From Alphaproteobacteria bacterium (lineage in GTDB: Bacteria > Myxococcota_A > UBA796 > GCA-2862545), in assembly GCA_020632955.1 (NCBI GenBank), contig JACKEO010000001.1, positions 186,001-250,000 on the forward strand: DNA of 64,000 nucleotides. Reading direction: 5' to 3'. How positions within the stretch are numbered: position 1 is the stretch's first letter; every line of letters starts with the position of its first letter. Made by a program: the position numbers and the translations under genes. A model generated the notes under the pieces. The model was not told the origin of the DNA. It was given only the letters and a program-made list of their open reading frames with translations, and ran no database searches. Shown piece by piece: positions 1 to 10,910 of the stretch.

Positions 1-201
1 ACAGCGCGTAGCCCTCTTGCCAGGGCGCCACGTCCCGCTGATACGCCGCCACGTCCACGTAGAGCGGGTCGGCGTAGGCGTCGCCCTTGTCGGCCTGCAG
101 CGCCTCCCAGGTCTGGGCGGCCAGGGCCGGGTCGCCGGGCCGCAGCGCGGGCCAGGCCGTGGCCAGGCAGCCGAGCAGCAGCGCGCCGGCGACCGGAGGC
201 C

Positions 202-205
<4 letters not shown>
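1..205 (-). CDS. Partial lipoprotein of unknown function (3' end outside window)
   Basis: The frame opens with GTG at 205-203 and stays open to the window edge, so about 68 residues are visible. The start shares bases with the gcvP stop (GTGA), which implies translational coupling to gcvP. The N-terminus is a short signal sequence ending in LLLGC (Cys13), a plausible lipobox. The rest, rich in Ala, Asp and Trp, matches no family I recognise. Too short for the usual ORF cut-off; supported by the overlap and the signal sequence. Confidence 0.5.
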
Positions 206-3048
<2,843 letters not shown>

Positions 3049-3091
3049 ACCGTGCTCCGAGCCCGGGGCCGCGCCCCGGAGAGAGGGGGCT

Positions 3092-3475
3092 TCAGCCCTG
3101 GATCTTCACGCGGTAGGCCGCAGCGTCCTTGAGCGCGGCCAGCGCCGAGGTGTCGGCCGCGCGCAGCCGCACCATCCACCCCTGCCCGTAGGGGTCGCTG
3201 TTCACGAGCTCCTCGCTGCCGTCGAGCTCGCCGTTCACCTCGACCACCTCGCCCGCGACCGGGGTGTAGATCTCGGCGGTGGCCTTGGTGGACTCGACCT
3301 CGGCCAGGGCCTCGCCCGCCGCGAAGGTGTCGCCCACCGCGGGGAGGTCGACGAAGACGATGTCGCCGAGGGCGTCCTGCGCGAAGTCGGTGATGCCGAT
3401 CACCACGGTGCCGTCGTCGTCGGCGCGGATCCACTCGTCGTGATCGGTGTAGCGCAGCGTCTCGGGGATGTTCAT
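3092..3475 (-). CDS. gcvH: Glycine cleavage system H protein
   Basis: Lipoyl carrier protein that shuttles the aminomethyl intermediate between GcvP, GcvT and the L-protein. It has 127 residues, normal for the family, with the lipoylation site in ESTKATAEI (Lys64). An upstream in-frame start would add 44 low-complexity residues that lie over the gcvT-gcvH gap. I chose MNIPETLRYT because a GGAGG ribosome-binding site sits a few bases before it. It lies 67 bases after gcvT and 43 before gcvP, so the three probably form one transcript. Confidence 0.97.
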   Translation of the reverse strand: MNIPETLRYTDHDEWIRADDDGTVVIGITDFAQDALGDIVFVDLPAVGDTFAAGEALAEVESTKATAEIYTPVAGEVVEVNGELDGSEELVNSDPYGQGWMVRLRAADTSALAALKDAAAYRVKIQG

Positions 3476-3542
3476 CTCGTCCTCCGGGGAGGCCCGGGCA
3501 GGTGGACCCGGGAGGGGGGGCTGACGCGGGCTGCGACGCGCT

Positions 3543-4637
3543 TCAGGCGTCGCGGCGGTAGAAGGGACCCTTGACCACGGTGGCCTGCACCGGGGTGCCA
3601 CGGACATCGAGCGTGAGGCTCCCGCCCACCACGTCGAGGGCCTTCGGCACGTAGGCGAGCCCCACCGAGCGATCGAGGCTGGGCGCGCGCGTGCCGGAGG
3701 TGACCCGGCCGACGGGCGCGCCGTCGACCACCACCGGGGTGCCCTCGCGCGCGATGCGCTTGCCGTCGATCACGAAGCCGCAGAGGCGCAGATCGTCGGC
3801 GCCCGAGGCGCGTCGCGCGCGGATGGCCTCGGCGCCCACGAAGCCGCCGGGCTTGTCGAGCTTCACCGTCCACATCAGCTTGGCCTGGTGGGGGGCGGTG
3901 TGGTCGTCGAGCTCGTGGCCGTAGAGCGGGTAGCGCACCTCGAGGCGCAGCGTGTCGCGCGCTCCGAGGCCGATGGGGAGCAGGCCGTGGGGCGCGCCCG
4001 CGGCGACCACCGCGTCCCAGAGGGCCTCGGCGGCGTCGGAGGGACCGTAGATCTCGAAGCCGTCCTCGCCCGTGTAGCCGGTGCGGGCGACGACGCAGCC
4101 GGGCACCCCGGCCACCGTGCCCAGGGCGTGGTGGTAGGTGCCCACGCCGTCGAGGGCCACGTCGGTGAGCGGAGCGAGCACCGTGGCGGCGAGCGGCCCC
4201 TGCAGGGCGAGCTGGCACCAGAGGTCGCCCTCGTCGACCAGGTCGGCGCCCTCGAGGTGGGCCTCGGCCCAGGCGCGATCCTTGTCGCGGTTGGCGGCGT
4301 TGACCACGGCGAGGAAGTCGTCGTCGGCCAGGCGGTAGATCACCAGGTCGTCGACGACGCCACCCTCGTGGTTGCACATCAGCGTGTAGCGGGCCTGGCC
4401 GACGGCCAGCCCGGAGATGTCGTTGGTGACGAGGCGATCGAGCGCGGCCGCCGCCCCGGCGCCGCGCACGCGCAGCTCGCCCATGTGGCTGACGTCGAAG
4501 AGGCCCACGGCCGAGCGCACCCGCAGGTGCTCCTCCACCAGGCCCGTGTACCAGACCGGCATCTCGAAGCCGGCGAAGTCCACGAAGCGGGCGCCGTGGG
4601 CGGCGTGGCGATCATGCAGCGGCGTGCGCCGGCTCAT
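3543..4637 (-). CDS. gcvT: Glycine cleavage system aminomethyltransferase, T-protein
   Basis: Tetrahydrofolate-dependent aminomethyltransferase that releases ammonia and forms 5,10-methylene-THF from the GcvH-bound intermediate. It has 364 residues, typical of bacterial GcvT. Family hallmarks include the N-terminal TPLHDRHAAHGARFVDFAGFE and the HEGGVVDDLVIYR region that binds the folate. It is the first gene of the gcv set. The 109-base gap upstream towards folD is too short to show a complete tandem glycine riboswitch and I see none. folD next door uses the same product, which fits a one-carbon cluster. Confidence 0.96.
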   Translation of the reverse strand: MSRRTPLHDRHAAHGARFVDFAGFEMPVWYTGLVEEHLRVRSAVGLFDVSHMGELRVRGAGAAAALDRLVTNDISGLAVGQARYTLMCNHEGGVVDDLVIYRLADDDFLAVVNAANRDKDRAWAEAHLEGADLVDEGDLWCQLALQGPLAATVLAPLTDVALDGVGTYHHALGTVAGVPGCVVARTGYTGEDGFEIYGPSDAAEALWDAVVAAGAPHGLLPIGLGARDTLRLEVRYPLYGHELDDHTAPHQAKLMWTVKLDKPGGFVGAEAIRARRASGADDLRLCGFVIDGKRIAREGTPVVVDGAPVGRVTSGTRAPSLDRSVGLAYVPKALDVVGGSLTLDVRGTPVQATVVKGPFYRRDA

Positions 4638-4746
4638 CCCGGCTCCGGGCGGACGAGGGGGCGCCTCTATGGCCCGTCGGGACCTCCCTCGCCACCGGGC
4701 GTGACCAAATGCTGTCCCCTGCCCGGTAGCCCGCCTGGAAGCGCAG

Positions 4747-5589
4747 CTATGCGCCGCGCGCCAGGGCGGACTCGACGGTGTTGGCGAGGAGCATCGCGAT
4801 GGTCATCGGGCCCACGCCCCCGGGGACCGGCGTGACGGCGCTCGCCACCTCGGCCACCTCGTCGGTGGCGACGTCGCCGCAGAGGCGCCCGTCGGCCTTC
4901 CGGTTGATGCCCACGTCGATGACCACGGCACCGGGCGCCACCCAGTCGGCGCGCACCAGCTCGGGCCGGCCCACCCCCACCACGAGGATGTCGGCGGTGC
5001 GGCACACGGCCGGCAGATCGCGCGTGCGCGAGTGGCACACCGTGACCGTGGCGTTGGCCTGCTCGAGCAGCATGGCCATCGGCCGCCCGACGATGTTCGA
5101 GCGCCCCACCACGACGGCGTGGGCGCCCTCGAGCACCGCGCCCGCCTCGTCGAGCAGCCGCATGCAGCCCTTGGGGGTGCAGGCCACGAGGCCAGGCCGG
5201 CCCTGGGCCAGCAGACCGAGGCTGGCCGTGGTCAGTCCGTCCACGTCCTTCGCCACCGGGATCGCGTCGAGCACGGCGGCCTGCGACAGGTGGGGCGGCA
5301 GCGGGAACTGCACGAGGATGCCGTCGATGGCGGGATCGTCACCGAGGGCGCGGACCACCTCGAGGAGGCGCGCCTGCGTGGTGTCGGCGGGCAGGTCGAT
5401 CTGCCGGTGCACCAGCCCCATCGCCTCGGCCGCCCGCGCCTTGTTCCGCACGTAGACCCTGCTGGCGGGATCCTCGCCCACGAGCACCACGGCCAGGCCG
5501 GGCGCCCGCGCCAGTCCGCGCACCTGGTCGGCGAGCTCGCCACGGACCCGGGCCGCGAGGGCCTTGCCGTCGAGGAGCCGCGCGCTCAT
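4747..5589 (-). CDS. folD: Methylenetetrahydrofolate dehydrogenase / methenyl-THF cyclohydrolase
   Basis: Bifunctional FolD interconverts 5,10-methylene-THF, methenyl-THF and 10-formyl-THF with NADP. The 280 residues include the catalytic-lysine segment YVRNKARAAEAMG (Lys50), the signature GRSNIVGRPMA of the dinucleotide domain and the C-terminal PGGVGPMT. A longer frame upstream is a shadow through fmdB. The start MSARLLDGKAL overlaps the preceding stop (ATGA), so it is coupled to the zinc-ribbon gene. It uses the product of the neighbouring glycine cleavage genes. Confidence 0.97.
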   Translation of the reverse strand: MSARLLDGKALAARVRGELADQVRGLARAPGLAVVLVGEDPASRVYVRNKARAAEAMGLVHRQIDLPADTTQARLLEVVRALGDDPAIDGILVQFPLPPHLSQAAVLDAIPVAKDVDGLTTASLGLLAQGRPGLVACTPKGCMRLLDEAGAVLEGAHAVVVGRSNIVGRPMAMLLEQANATVTVCHSRTRDLPAVCRTADILVVGVGRPELVRADWVAPGAVVIDVGINRKADGRLCGDVATDEVAEVASAVTPVPGGVGPMTIAMLLANTVESALARGA

Positions 5590-5855
5590 GCGGCCGAGCC
5601 GCTGGAGGACCCGCCGCCGGACGACCCGCTCGAGGAGCCGCCGGAGCTGCCCTCCGAGCCCCCGCCCTTGGAGGACTTCAGCCCGTAGTGGTCCTTGTAC
5701 CAGCCACCGCCCTTCAGCACGAAGGAGGAGGCGCTGATGAGCTTGCGCGTCTGGGCGGCCCCGCACGCGGGGCAGGCCGGCACGGGCGCGTCGAGCTTCA
5801 CCATCTTCTCGAAGTCCTCTCCGCATGCCTCGCAGCGGTACTCGTAGATCGGCAC
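5586..5855 (-). CDS. FmdB-type zinc-ribbon protein with Ser/Gly-rich tail
   Basis: Small protein of 89 residues with the FmdB/CxxC_CXXC_SSSS zinc ribbon: MPIYEYRCEACG at the start and a second knuckle CPACG (Cys8, Cys11, Cys28, Cys31). The middle (SSFVLKGGGWYKDHYG) is also conserved in the family. The last 30 residues are almost only Ser and Gly. The family takes its name from a putative regulator of a formamidase operon, but the function of most members is unknown. It overlaps folD by four bases. Confidence 0.85.
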   Translation of the reverse strand: MPIYEYRCEACGEDFEKMVKLDAPVPACPACGAAQTRKLISASSFVLKGGGWYKDHYGLKSSKGGGSEGSSGGSSSGSSGGGSSSGSAA

Positions 5856-5917
5856 GACGATCCTCCGGCCGGAGCCCGCGCAGATATAGGGACGCCCGAC
5901 CCTGGCGACAAGATCGG

Positions 5918-6757
5918 ATGCTCTCCGCGACCTGGCTGCTGTACGTCCTCGTCCCCGGCCTGGTGCAGGCCGGCGTCGTGCTGCTGAGCCTCGGGCTGCT
6001 GGTGCGGGCCGCCTTCGCGTGGCGGGGCCTGACGATCCACGATGTCCACCGGCAGGAGCGCGTGCGGTGGACGCCCACGCGGCACGCGGTGCTCGCCCGC
6101 GAGACCATCGCCGGCTTCGTGCTGCTGGCGCTGCGTCCGATCGGGTGGGCCGACGCGCCCCTGCCCCGCGAGACCTCCGGCTGTCCGGTGCTGCTCGTGC
6201 CCGACCCGCGCCTCGGTCGGGGTGCCCTGGCCCTGCTGGAGGTCTTCCTGCGCCAGCGGGGGCTCGCCGTGTGGCCCGTGCGCCTGTCGCACCAGGACGC
6301 TTCGCTGGGCCAGCTCGCGGAGCGCCTCCAGGGCGAGGTGGGCCGCCTGCGCGAGGCCACCGGCGCCACGCAGGTCGACCTCGTGGGCTTCGGCCTCGGA
6401 GGGCTGGTGGCCGCCTGGCTCTGCCACCACCTGGACGGCGCCGCCACCGTGCGCCGCCTCGTCACCCTGGGCACCCCCTGGCGCGGCACCCGCCTGGCGG
6501 TCTTCTACCCGGGCACCCTGGCGCGCGAGATCCGCCCCGACGCCCACGACCTCGACGGCCTCGCGAGCTGCGGGGTCGACACGCTGTCGGTGTGGTGCCC
6601 GGAGGATCCCGAGGTGGTGCCCGCCGAGTCCGCCTGCGCCGACCCGGCGCGCTCGGTGGCGGTGGAGGGCGCGGGCCACCTGGGCATGCTGCTGTCGGCG
6701 CGCACCTTCCGGGCCGTGCTCACGGGCCTGCGCGATGCCCTCCCGGAGCCTGGGTGA
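5918..6757 (+). CDS. Alpha/beta-hydrolase-fold protein, lipase-like, nucleophile serine replaced
   Basis: 279 residues with an N-terminal membrane segment (residues 5-30) and a lipase-type fold. The nucleophile elbow reads VDLVGFGLGGLVAAW, where lipases have GxSxG, so residue 159 is Gly instead of Ser. Downstream, LVTLGTPWRGT and the final histidine motif GAGHLGML (His254) are retained. Catalysis by the usual triad therefore looks impossible, and a binding or scaffold role is an inference. The start MLSATW was preferred over an upstream ATG because it begins the membrane segment; the longer N-terminus is Arg-rich shadow sequence. GTGA overlap with the next gene suggests co-translation with the ATPase pair. 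Confidence 0.75.
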   Translation: MLSATWLLYVLVPGLVQAGVVLLSLGLLVRAAFAWRGLTIHDVHRQERVRWTPTRHAVLARETIAGFVLLALRPIGWADAPLPRETSGCPVLLVPDPRLGRGALALLEVFLRQRGLAVWPVRLSHQDASLGQLAERLQGEVGRLREATGATQVDLVGFGLGGLVAAWLCHHLDGAATVRRLVTLGTPWRGTRLAVFYPGTLAREIRPDAHDLDGLASCGVDTLSVWCPEDPEVVPAESACADPARSVAVEGAGHLGMLLSARTFRAVLTGLRDALPEPG

Positions 6758-7701
6758 GGGCGCTGCGCGACCACGAGCTCCTCGTCGTGACCGGGAAGGG
6801 AGGCGTGGGACGGACGACCACCACGGCGGCCCTGGGGCTGGCCGCCGCCCGCGAGGGCCTGCGCACCTGCGTGGTGGAGCTCGGCGGCCAGGCCAGCCTC
6901 GCCCGCACCCTCGGCCTGCCCGACGCCGCCTACGGTCCCCGTGAGGTGGCGCCCGGCCTGCACCTCATGTCGCTGTCGGCCACGGCCTGCCTGGGGGACT
7001 TCGGCCAGCGCAAGCTGCACGTGGGGGCCCTGGCCCGCTGGTTCTTCGAGAGCCGCGTGATGGCGGGCTTCGTCGAGGCCGTACCGGGCCTCACCGACGT
7101 GGTGCAGCTGGGCAAGGTGGAGGACATGCTCGCGGCCCCCCAGCGCGACGATCCCGTCTTCGACCTCGTGGTGCTCGACGCCCCCGCCACCGGCCACGGG
7201 CTCACCCTGCTCGCCGCCGCGCGCGCGATGGCGGAGATGACCGCCGTGGGACCCTTCCACGATCTGGCCGCGATCATCGAGGGCCTGCTCGGCGACCCGG
7301 AGCGCACGGGCGTGGTGCTGGTCACGCTGCCGGAGGCGTTGCCCGTGCAGGAGAGCGTGGAGCTCGCGCACGCCCTGGCCACCGACGGCGCGCCGCCCGT
7401 GCTCACCGTGGTCAACCAGCGGCTGCCCCCCTGGCCCGACGGGCTCGACGAGGCCGCAGTGACCGCCGCGCTGACGGCCGGCGCCGGTCCGGACGAGCCG
7501 GCACCACCGCTCCTCGCCGACCTCGCGCGGAGCGAGCTGCGGCGTCACCGTGCCCAGGTGGAGGCCCTCGCGCAGCTGGCGCGCCGCCTGCCCGAGGTGG
7601 TGGGCCACCCCGTGCCGCTCGCGTCGCTGGCGCGCCTGGCCGATCCGGGCCGCCTCGACGACCTGCTGCCGCCCCTGCGCGCCCACCTGGGGGCCCCGTG
7701 A
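6754..7701 (+). CDS. ArsA/Get3-type ATPase, first of a pair
   Basis: 315 residues of the ArsA/Get3 branch of SIMIBI ATPases. The P-loop reads VTGKGGVGRTTTT. The signature lysine (Lys15) is present, but the canonical P-loop lysine just before the Thr is Arg20. The switch II region LDAPATGHG is conserved. The layout, an ArsA protein with a GKGG loop directly followed by a second one with CCGxGG, matches the Rv3679-Rv3680 pair of Mycobacterium tuberculosis, which form one complex. Start GTG overlaps the preceding TGA. The true substrate (tail-anchored protein, anion or other) cannot be told from sequence; there is no arsB or arsR nearby. Confidence 0.85.
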   Translation: MRALRDHELLVVTGKGGVGRTTTTAALGLAAAREGLRTCVVELGGQASLARTLGLPDAAYGPREVAPGLHLMSLSATACLGDFGQRKLHVGALARWFFESRVMAGFVEAVPGLTDVVQLGKVEDMLAAPQRDDPVFDLVVLDAPATGHGLTLLAAARAMAEMTAVGPFHDLAAIIEGLLGDPERTGVVLVTLPEALPVQESVELAHALATDGAPPVLTVVNQRLPPWPDGLDEAAVTAALTAGAGPDEPAPPLLADLARSELRRHRAQVEALAQLARRLPEVVGHPVPLASLARLADPGRLDDLLPPLRAHLGAP

Positions 7702-8795
7702 GCGTGGAGGTGCTGCTGTGCTGCGGCGTGGGAGGTGCGGGGAAGACCACCTCCGCTGCCGCGCTCGCCGTGGCCCTCGCCGCCTCGGGACGCCAGGTGG
7801 TGGTGCTCACCATCGACCCCGCGCGTCGGCTGGCCGACGCCCTGGGCATCGACCACCTCGGCAACGAGCCCCAGGCGCTCGACCTGCCGGAGGTCACCGC
7901 CGCCGGGGGTCGCCTCGACGCCCTGATGCTCGACCGGAAGGCCACCTGGGACGCCCTGGTGCGCACCCACGCCGGGGACGCCGACCTCGCCGCCCGCCTC
8001 CTCGCGAACCCCTACTACGAGGCCCTGTCCACCCGCCTGACGGGCGGGCACGAGTACATGGCCACCGAGCGGCTGCACCAGCTCGCCCACGACGGGCGCT
8101 GGGACGTGGTGGTGGTGGACACGCCACCGAGCCAGCACGCCGTGGACTTCTTCCGGGCCCCGGCGCGCATCCGTCGCATCCTCGATCGCAACCTGCTCGG
8201 CGCCCTCCTCACGCCGTCGCAGGGCCTGCTGGGCGTGGCCACGCGGCGCGCGGTGGACGTCGTGCGGCGCCTCGCGGGCCCCAAGGTGCTCGACGACCTC
8301 GTCCACTTCTTCGAGCTGGTGGGCTCCCTCGCCGGCGGCCTGCGGGAGCGGAGCGCGGCGGTGCAGGCGCTGCTGCAGGCCCCCACCACGCGTGTGCTGC
8401 TGGTGGCCAGCGCCGTGTCCCCCCGCGAGGAGGACCTCCTCGACTTCCTCGGGGTGGTGCGCGAGGACGGCCTGCAGTTCGGTGGCTACCTGCTCACCCG
8501 CGCCGCCGCGCCCCTCGGGCTGCCGGCCGAGGCGCTGGTGGCGGCCATCCCTGACGGCGCACGCGATGTACCCGCCGAGGCCTGGGCGGCCGTGCGCGCG
8601 GCCCTCGCCGACGCAGTGCACCGTCGCGCCCGCGACAGCGCCCGCCACGTGGCCACCGCGGCCCGGCTCGCCGCGGCCGGTCGCGCGCCCGTGTGGACGC
8701 TGCCGGAGGTGGACGGCGGCGTGGCCGACCTCGACGGCCTGCGCGCCCTGGTGCCCCACCTGCCGCCAGCGCCCCCGCGGCTGCCGGCGCCCTGA
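7698..8795 (+). CDS. ArsA/Get3-type ATPase, second of a pair
   Basis: 365 residues, start GTG overlapping the previous stop. The P-loop is LLCCGVGGAGKTTSAAA. It keeps the P-loop lysine (Lys16) but has Val11 where deviant Walker proteins carry the signature lysine. The pattern CCGxGGxGKTT and the following VLTIDPARRLADALG, EYMATERLHQL and VVVDTPPSQHAVDF resemble the Rv3680 subfamily closely. Together with its neighbour it probably makes a heteromer in which each chain supplies a different lysine; that is inference. The stop is 13 bases from the convergent VWA gene. Confidence 0.87.
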   Translation: MSVEVLLCCGVGGAGKTTSAAALAVALAASGRQVVVLTIDPARRLADALGIDHLGNEPQALDLPEVTAAGGRLDALMLDRKATWDALVRTHAGDADLAARLLANPYYEALSTRLTGGHEYMATERLHQLAHDGRWDVVVVDTPPSQHAVDFFRAPARIRRILDRNLLGALLTPSQGLLGVATRRAVDVVRRLAGPKVLDDLVHFFELVGSLAGGLRERSAAVQALLQAPTTRVLLVASAVSPREEDLLDFLGVVREDGLQFGGYLLTRAAAPLGLPAEALVAAIPDGARDVPAEAWAAVRAALADAVHRRARDSARHVATAARLAAAGRAPVWTLPEVDGGVADLDGLRALVPHLPPAPPRLPAP

Positions 8796-8808
8796 GGCGC
8801 CGGGCGGA

Positions 8809-9852
8809 TCAGGTGCCGATCGCCGCCTCGTACTCCGCCCGGATCTGGCTGCCGCGCGGGGGCACGCCGTCGCCGTGGAAGGTGATGGTGCGGGTCTCGG
8901 GGTCGAAGGTGAAGCCGTTCTCGGGGTCCTCCACCTGCAGGACGTCGTCCACGTACACCTCGAGGGTGCCGTCCTTCACGCCCGACGACAGCTCGAAGAC
9001 CGTGAGGATGCCCGAGGCGTTCAGGCCCAGCGTGAACAGGAAGTCGCGCCAGACGGCCTCGCTCTCGCAGATGCTGTTCGACAGGCCGTTGAGCGCCTCG
9101 GCGAGCTCGATGTAGCGGAGCCCCGGCTGCGTGGTCTGGGCACACACCGAGCGGGCGTCCTGCAGGCCCACGATGGCCGCCACCTGCACCACGCGCTCGT
9201 TGCCCTTGAGCGCCTCGAAGCGACGCACGAAGGTGGACACGGGGGTGAGCAGCTCCGACTTCCGGTAGCAGTCGAGGTTGTCGGCCTCGGCGCCGAGCCG
9301 CCCCTCGTCGGAGCAGTCGTCCTCGTCCGACACGAACACGACGAGCAGGTTGGCCGAGGGGCGCAGGAAGCCCTCGTTGGGCCCCCCGGTGCTGGTCATC
9401 GTGGTGGACAAGGCGAAGGAGGCGGCCTCGAGACCCTTCTCGCGCCCGGAGCCCCGGAGCCCCACCAGCGCCCGCTCGCGGAACAGGCCGACGTAGTCGA
9501 GCAGCTCGCCCGTGTTCGCGTCGATGCGGGTGCTGTCGCGCGTGAGGATGCGCGGATCGCCGCGGAGCACGCCGCGGTCGGGGTCGTCGTAGAGGAAGGC
9601 CGTGGTGATCACGCCCAGGTGGAAGTCGATGTTCGCCTCGTCCACCCGGCTGATGAAGGCGTCGAAGCCGGCGGCCAGCAGGTTCTGCTCCAGCTCCATG
9701 GAGTTGGAGTTGTCGACCACGAAGAGGATGTCGACCTCGTCGGTGGGCGCCTGCTGCCAGGTGTCGATCTGGCGCACGCCGCCCAGCGACACGATGTCGT
9801 TGGCGCAGGCCGCGAGCACGATCAGGGCGAGGACGAGGGCGCGAACGCGCAT
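8809..9852 (-). CDS. VWA-domain lipoprotein
   Basis: 347 residues. The signal sequence ends in a lipobox LAAC (Cys16), so it is probably anchored in the outer membrane. A von Willebrand A domain follows: ILFVVDNSNSM carries the MIDAS pattern D-x-S-x-S (Asp47, Ser49, Ser51), and LLVVFVSDEDDCS supplies a later acidic loop. Four Cys in the middle could form disulfides. The C-terminal 80 residues look like a separate beta domain. Related VWA lipoproteins are common on myxobacterial surfaces, but a specific role is unknown. Followed 31 bases upstream on the same strand by the discoidin-like gene. Confidence 0.8.
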   Translation of the reverse strand: MRVRALVLALIVLAACANDIVSLGGVRQIDTWQQAPTDEVDILFVVDNSNSMELEQNLLAAGFDAFISRVDEANIDFHLGVITTAFLYDDPDRGVLRGDPRILTRDSTRIDANTGELLDYVGLFRERALVGLRGSGREKGLEAASFALSTTMTSTGGPNEGFLRPSANLLVVFVSDEDDCSDEGRLGAEADNLDCYRKSELLTPVSTFVRRFEALKGNERVVQVAAIVGLQDARSVCAQTTQPGLRYIELAEALNGLSNSICESEAVWRDFLFTLGLNASGILTVFELSSGVKDGTLEVYVDDVLQVEDPENGFTFDPETRTITFHGDGVPPRGSQIRAEYEAAIGT

Positions 9853-9883
9853 CGGCGGGACTCCAGGCGGGGTGGCTCCCGTC

Positions 9884-10807
9884 TCACTCGGCGAAGGAGA
9901 CCTCGCTGAGGCAGAGGTCGTTGAACTCCTTGCCGGGCTTGACGCCGGTCACCGTCAGCTTGACCGACGAGGTGATGACCTGCGGGAGATCGTACGTCGT
10001 GAGGCGGAAGGACGGGCGATCAATGGCGAGCACGTGGGTGCTGCCGTCGCTGTAGGCGAGCTGGAGCGAGGTGGCCTGGTTGGCCTTGAACCACAGCGCC
10101 ATCGAGCTGCCGATGCCGTCGACGAGCGAGACCTTGGAGATCGTGCGCGGCTCGCCGAAGTCGACCGCCAACCACTGGCCCGTGCCATCGCCCGCGTCGC
10201 CCTCGCACCACATGCTGTCGACCAGGCCGTCGACCGCGTTGGCGGGCTGGTAGTTGCCGTCGCCGTCCTCCTTGGCGACCGAGGAGGCCGTGGCGGCGCC
10301 CACGATGCGGCCGTCCTTCGAGGCGCCGAGGAGCTGGACCTCGCTGATGCCGGTGTCGAACCACGTGGTGCCGTTGTACGTGGACTTCAGGCGCAGGCGC
10401 ACGGTGCTCGTCTTCTTGCCGCCGCCCTCGATCGCGAAGGTCTGCGCCACCTTCTCGTCCTTCAGCGTGACCACCTGGGCCGAGCCGTCGGAGAACTTGA
10501 GCTCCACCTCCTTCGGACGGTTGGCGCGGTTCCAGTACTCCCAGCTCGACCAGTCGCCGCCCCAGATGCGGACCTGCTCCACCGTCTTCTCGCCGCCGAG
10601 GTCGAGCTCGATCCAGGCGCCCAGGCCGCTGCCCGACTCCCCCTCGACCCAGGAGCTGCCCTGCTTGCCGTCGAAGACCTTGTCGGCGTCGTAGCCGGGC
10701 TGCTCGCTGTAGGTGGACGAGGCCGTGGCGGACGCGATCTCGAGGGGACCGGCGAGGGCCGTGACGGGCAGGAGCGCGCCGAGCGCGCACCAGGTGCGGA
10801 GCGACAT
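9884..10807 (-). CDS. Secreted protein with two discoidin-like (NADase-type glycan-binding) domains
   Basis: 307 residues with a cleavable signal peptide (MSLRTWCALGALLPVTALAG). Two similar beta-sandwich units follow, roughly residues 22-160 and 165-305. Each begins with an A(S/T)A(S/T)S motif, has a W-(V/C)-EG(E/D) segment, then a G-x-W-(I/L) segment, and ends with a SEV strand. This matches the F5/8-type carbohydrate-binding fold, closest by eye to the NADase-type glycan-binding domain. An upstream ATG would add 15 non-conserved residues; the chosen start gives a proper signal peptide. No enzyme domain is present, so it is a candidate extracellular glycan binder. Confidence 0.75.
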   Translation of the reverse strand: MSLRTWCALGALLPVTALAGPLEIASATASSTYSEQPGYDADKVFDGKQGSSWVEGESGSGLGAWIELDLGGEKTVEQVRIWGGDWSSWEYWNRANRPKEVELKFSDGSAQVVTLKDEKVAQTFAIEGGGKKTSTVRLRLKSTYNGTTWFDTGISEVQLLGASKDGRIVGAATASSVAKEDGDGNYQPANAVDGLVDSMWCEGDAGDGTGQWLAVDFGEPRTISKVSLVDGIGSSMALWFKANQATSLQLAYSDGSTHVLAIDRPSFRLTTYDLPQVITSSVKLTVTGVKPGKEFNDLCLSEVSFAE

Positions 10808-10910
10808 GGGGGCCTCGGGTCGGGGGCGACCCCCCACGTGGCCGTGCAGCAAGGCCTTGTCGAGGGTGCGTTGCGGAAGCCTGACACCCGAGGTGGCCCC
10901 GGGCGTCCGA

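Noticed and set aside
4638..4746. Glycine riboswitch before gcvT
   Set aside because: The gap is only 109 bases and I see no tandem aptamer pattern.
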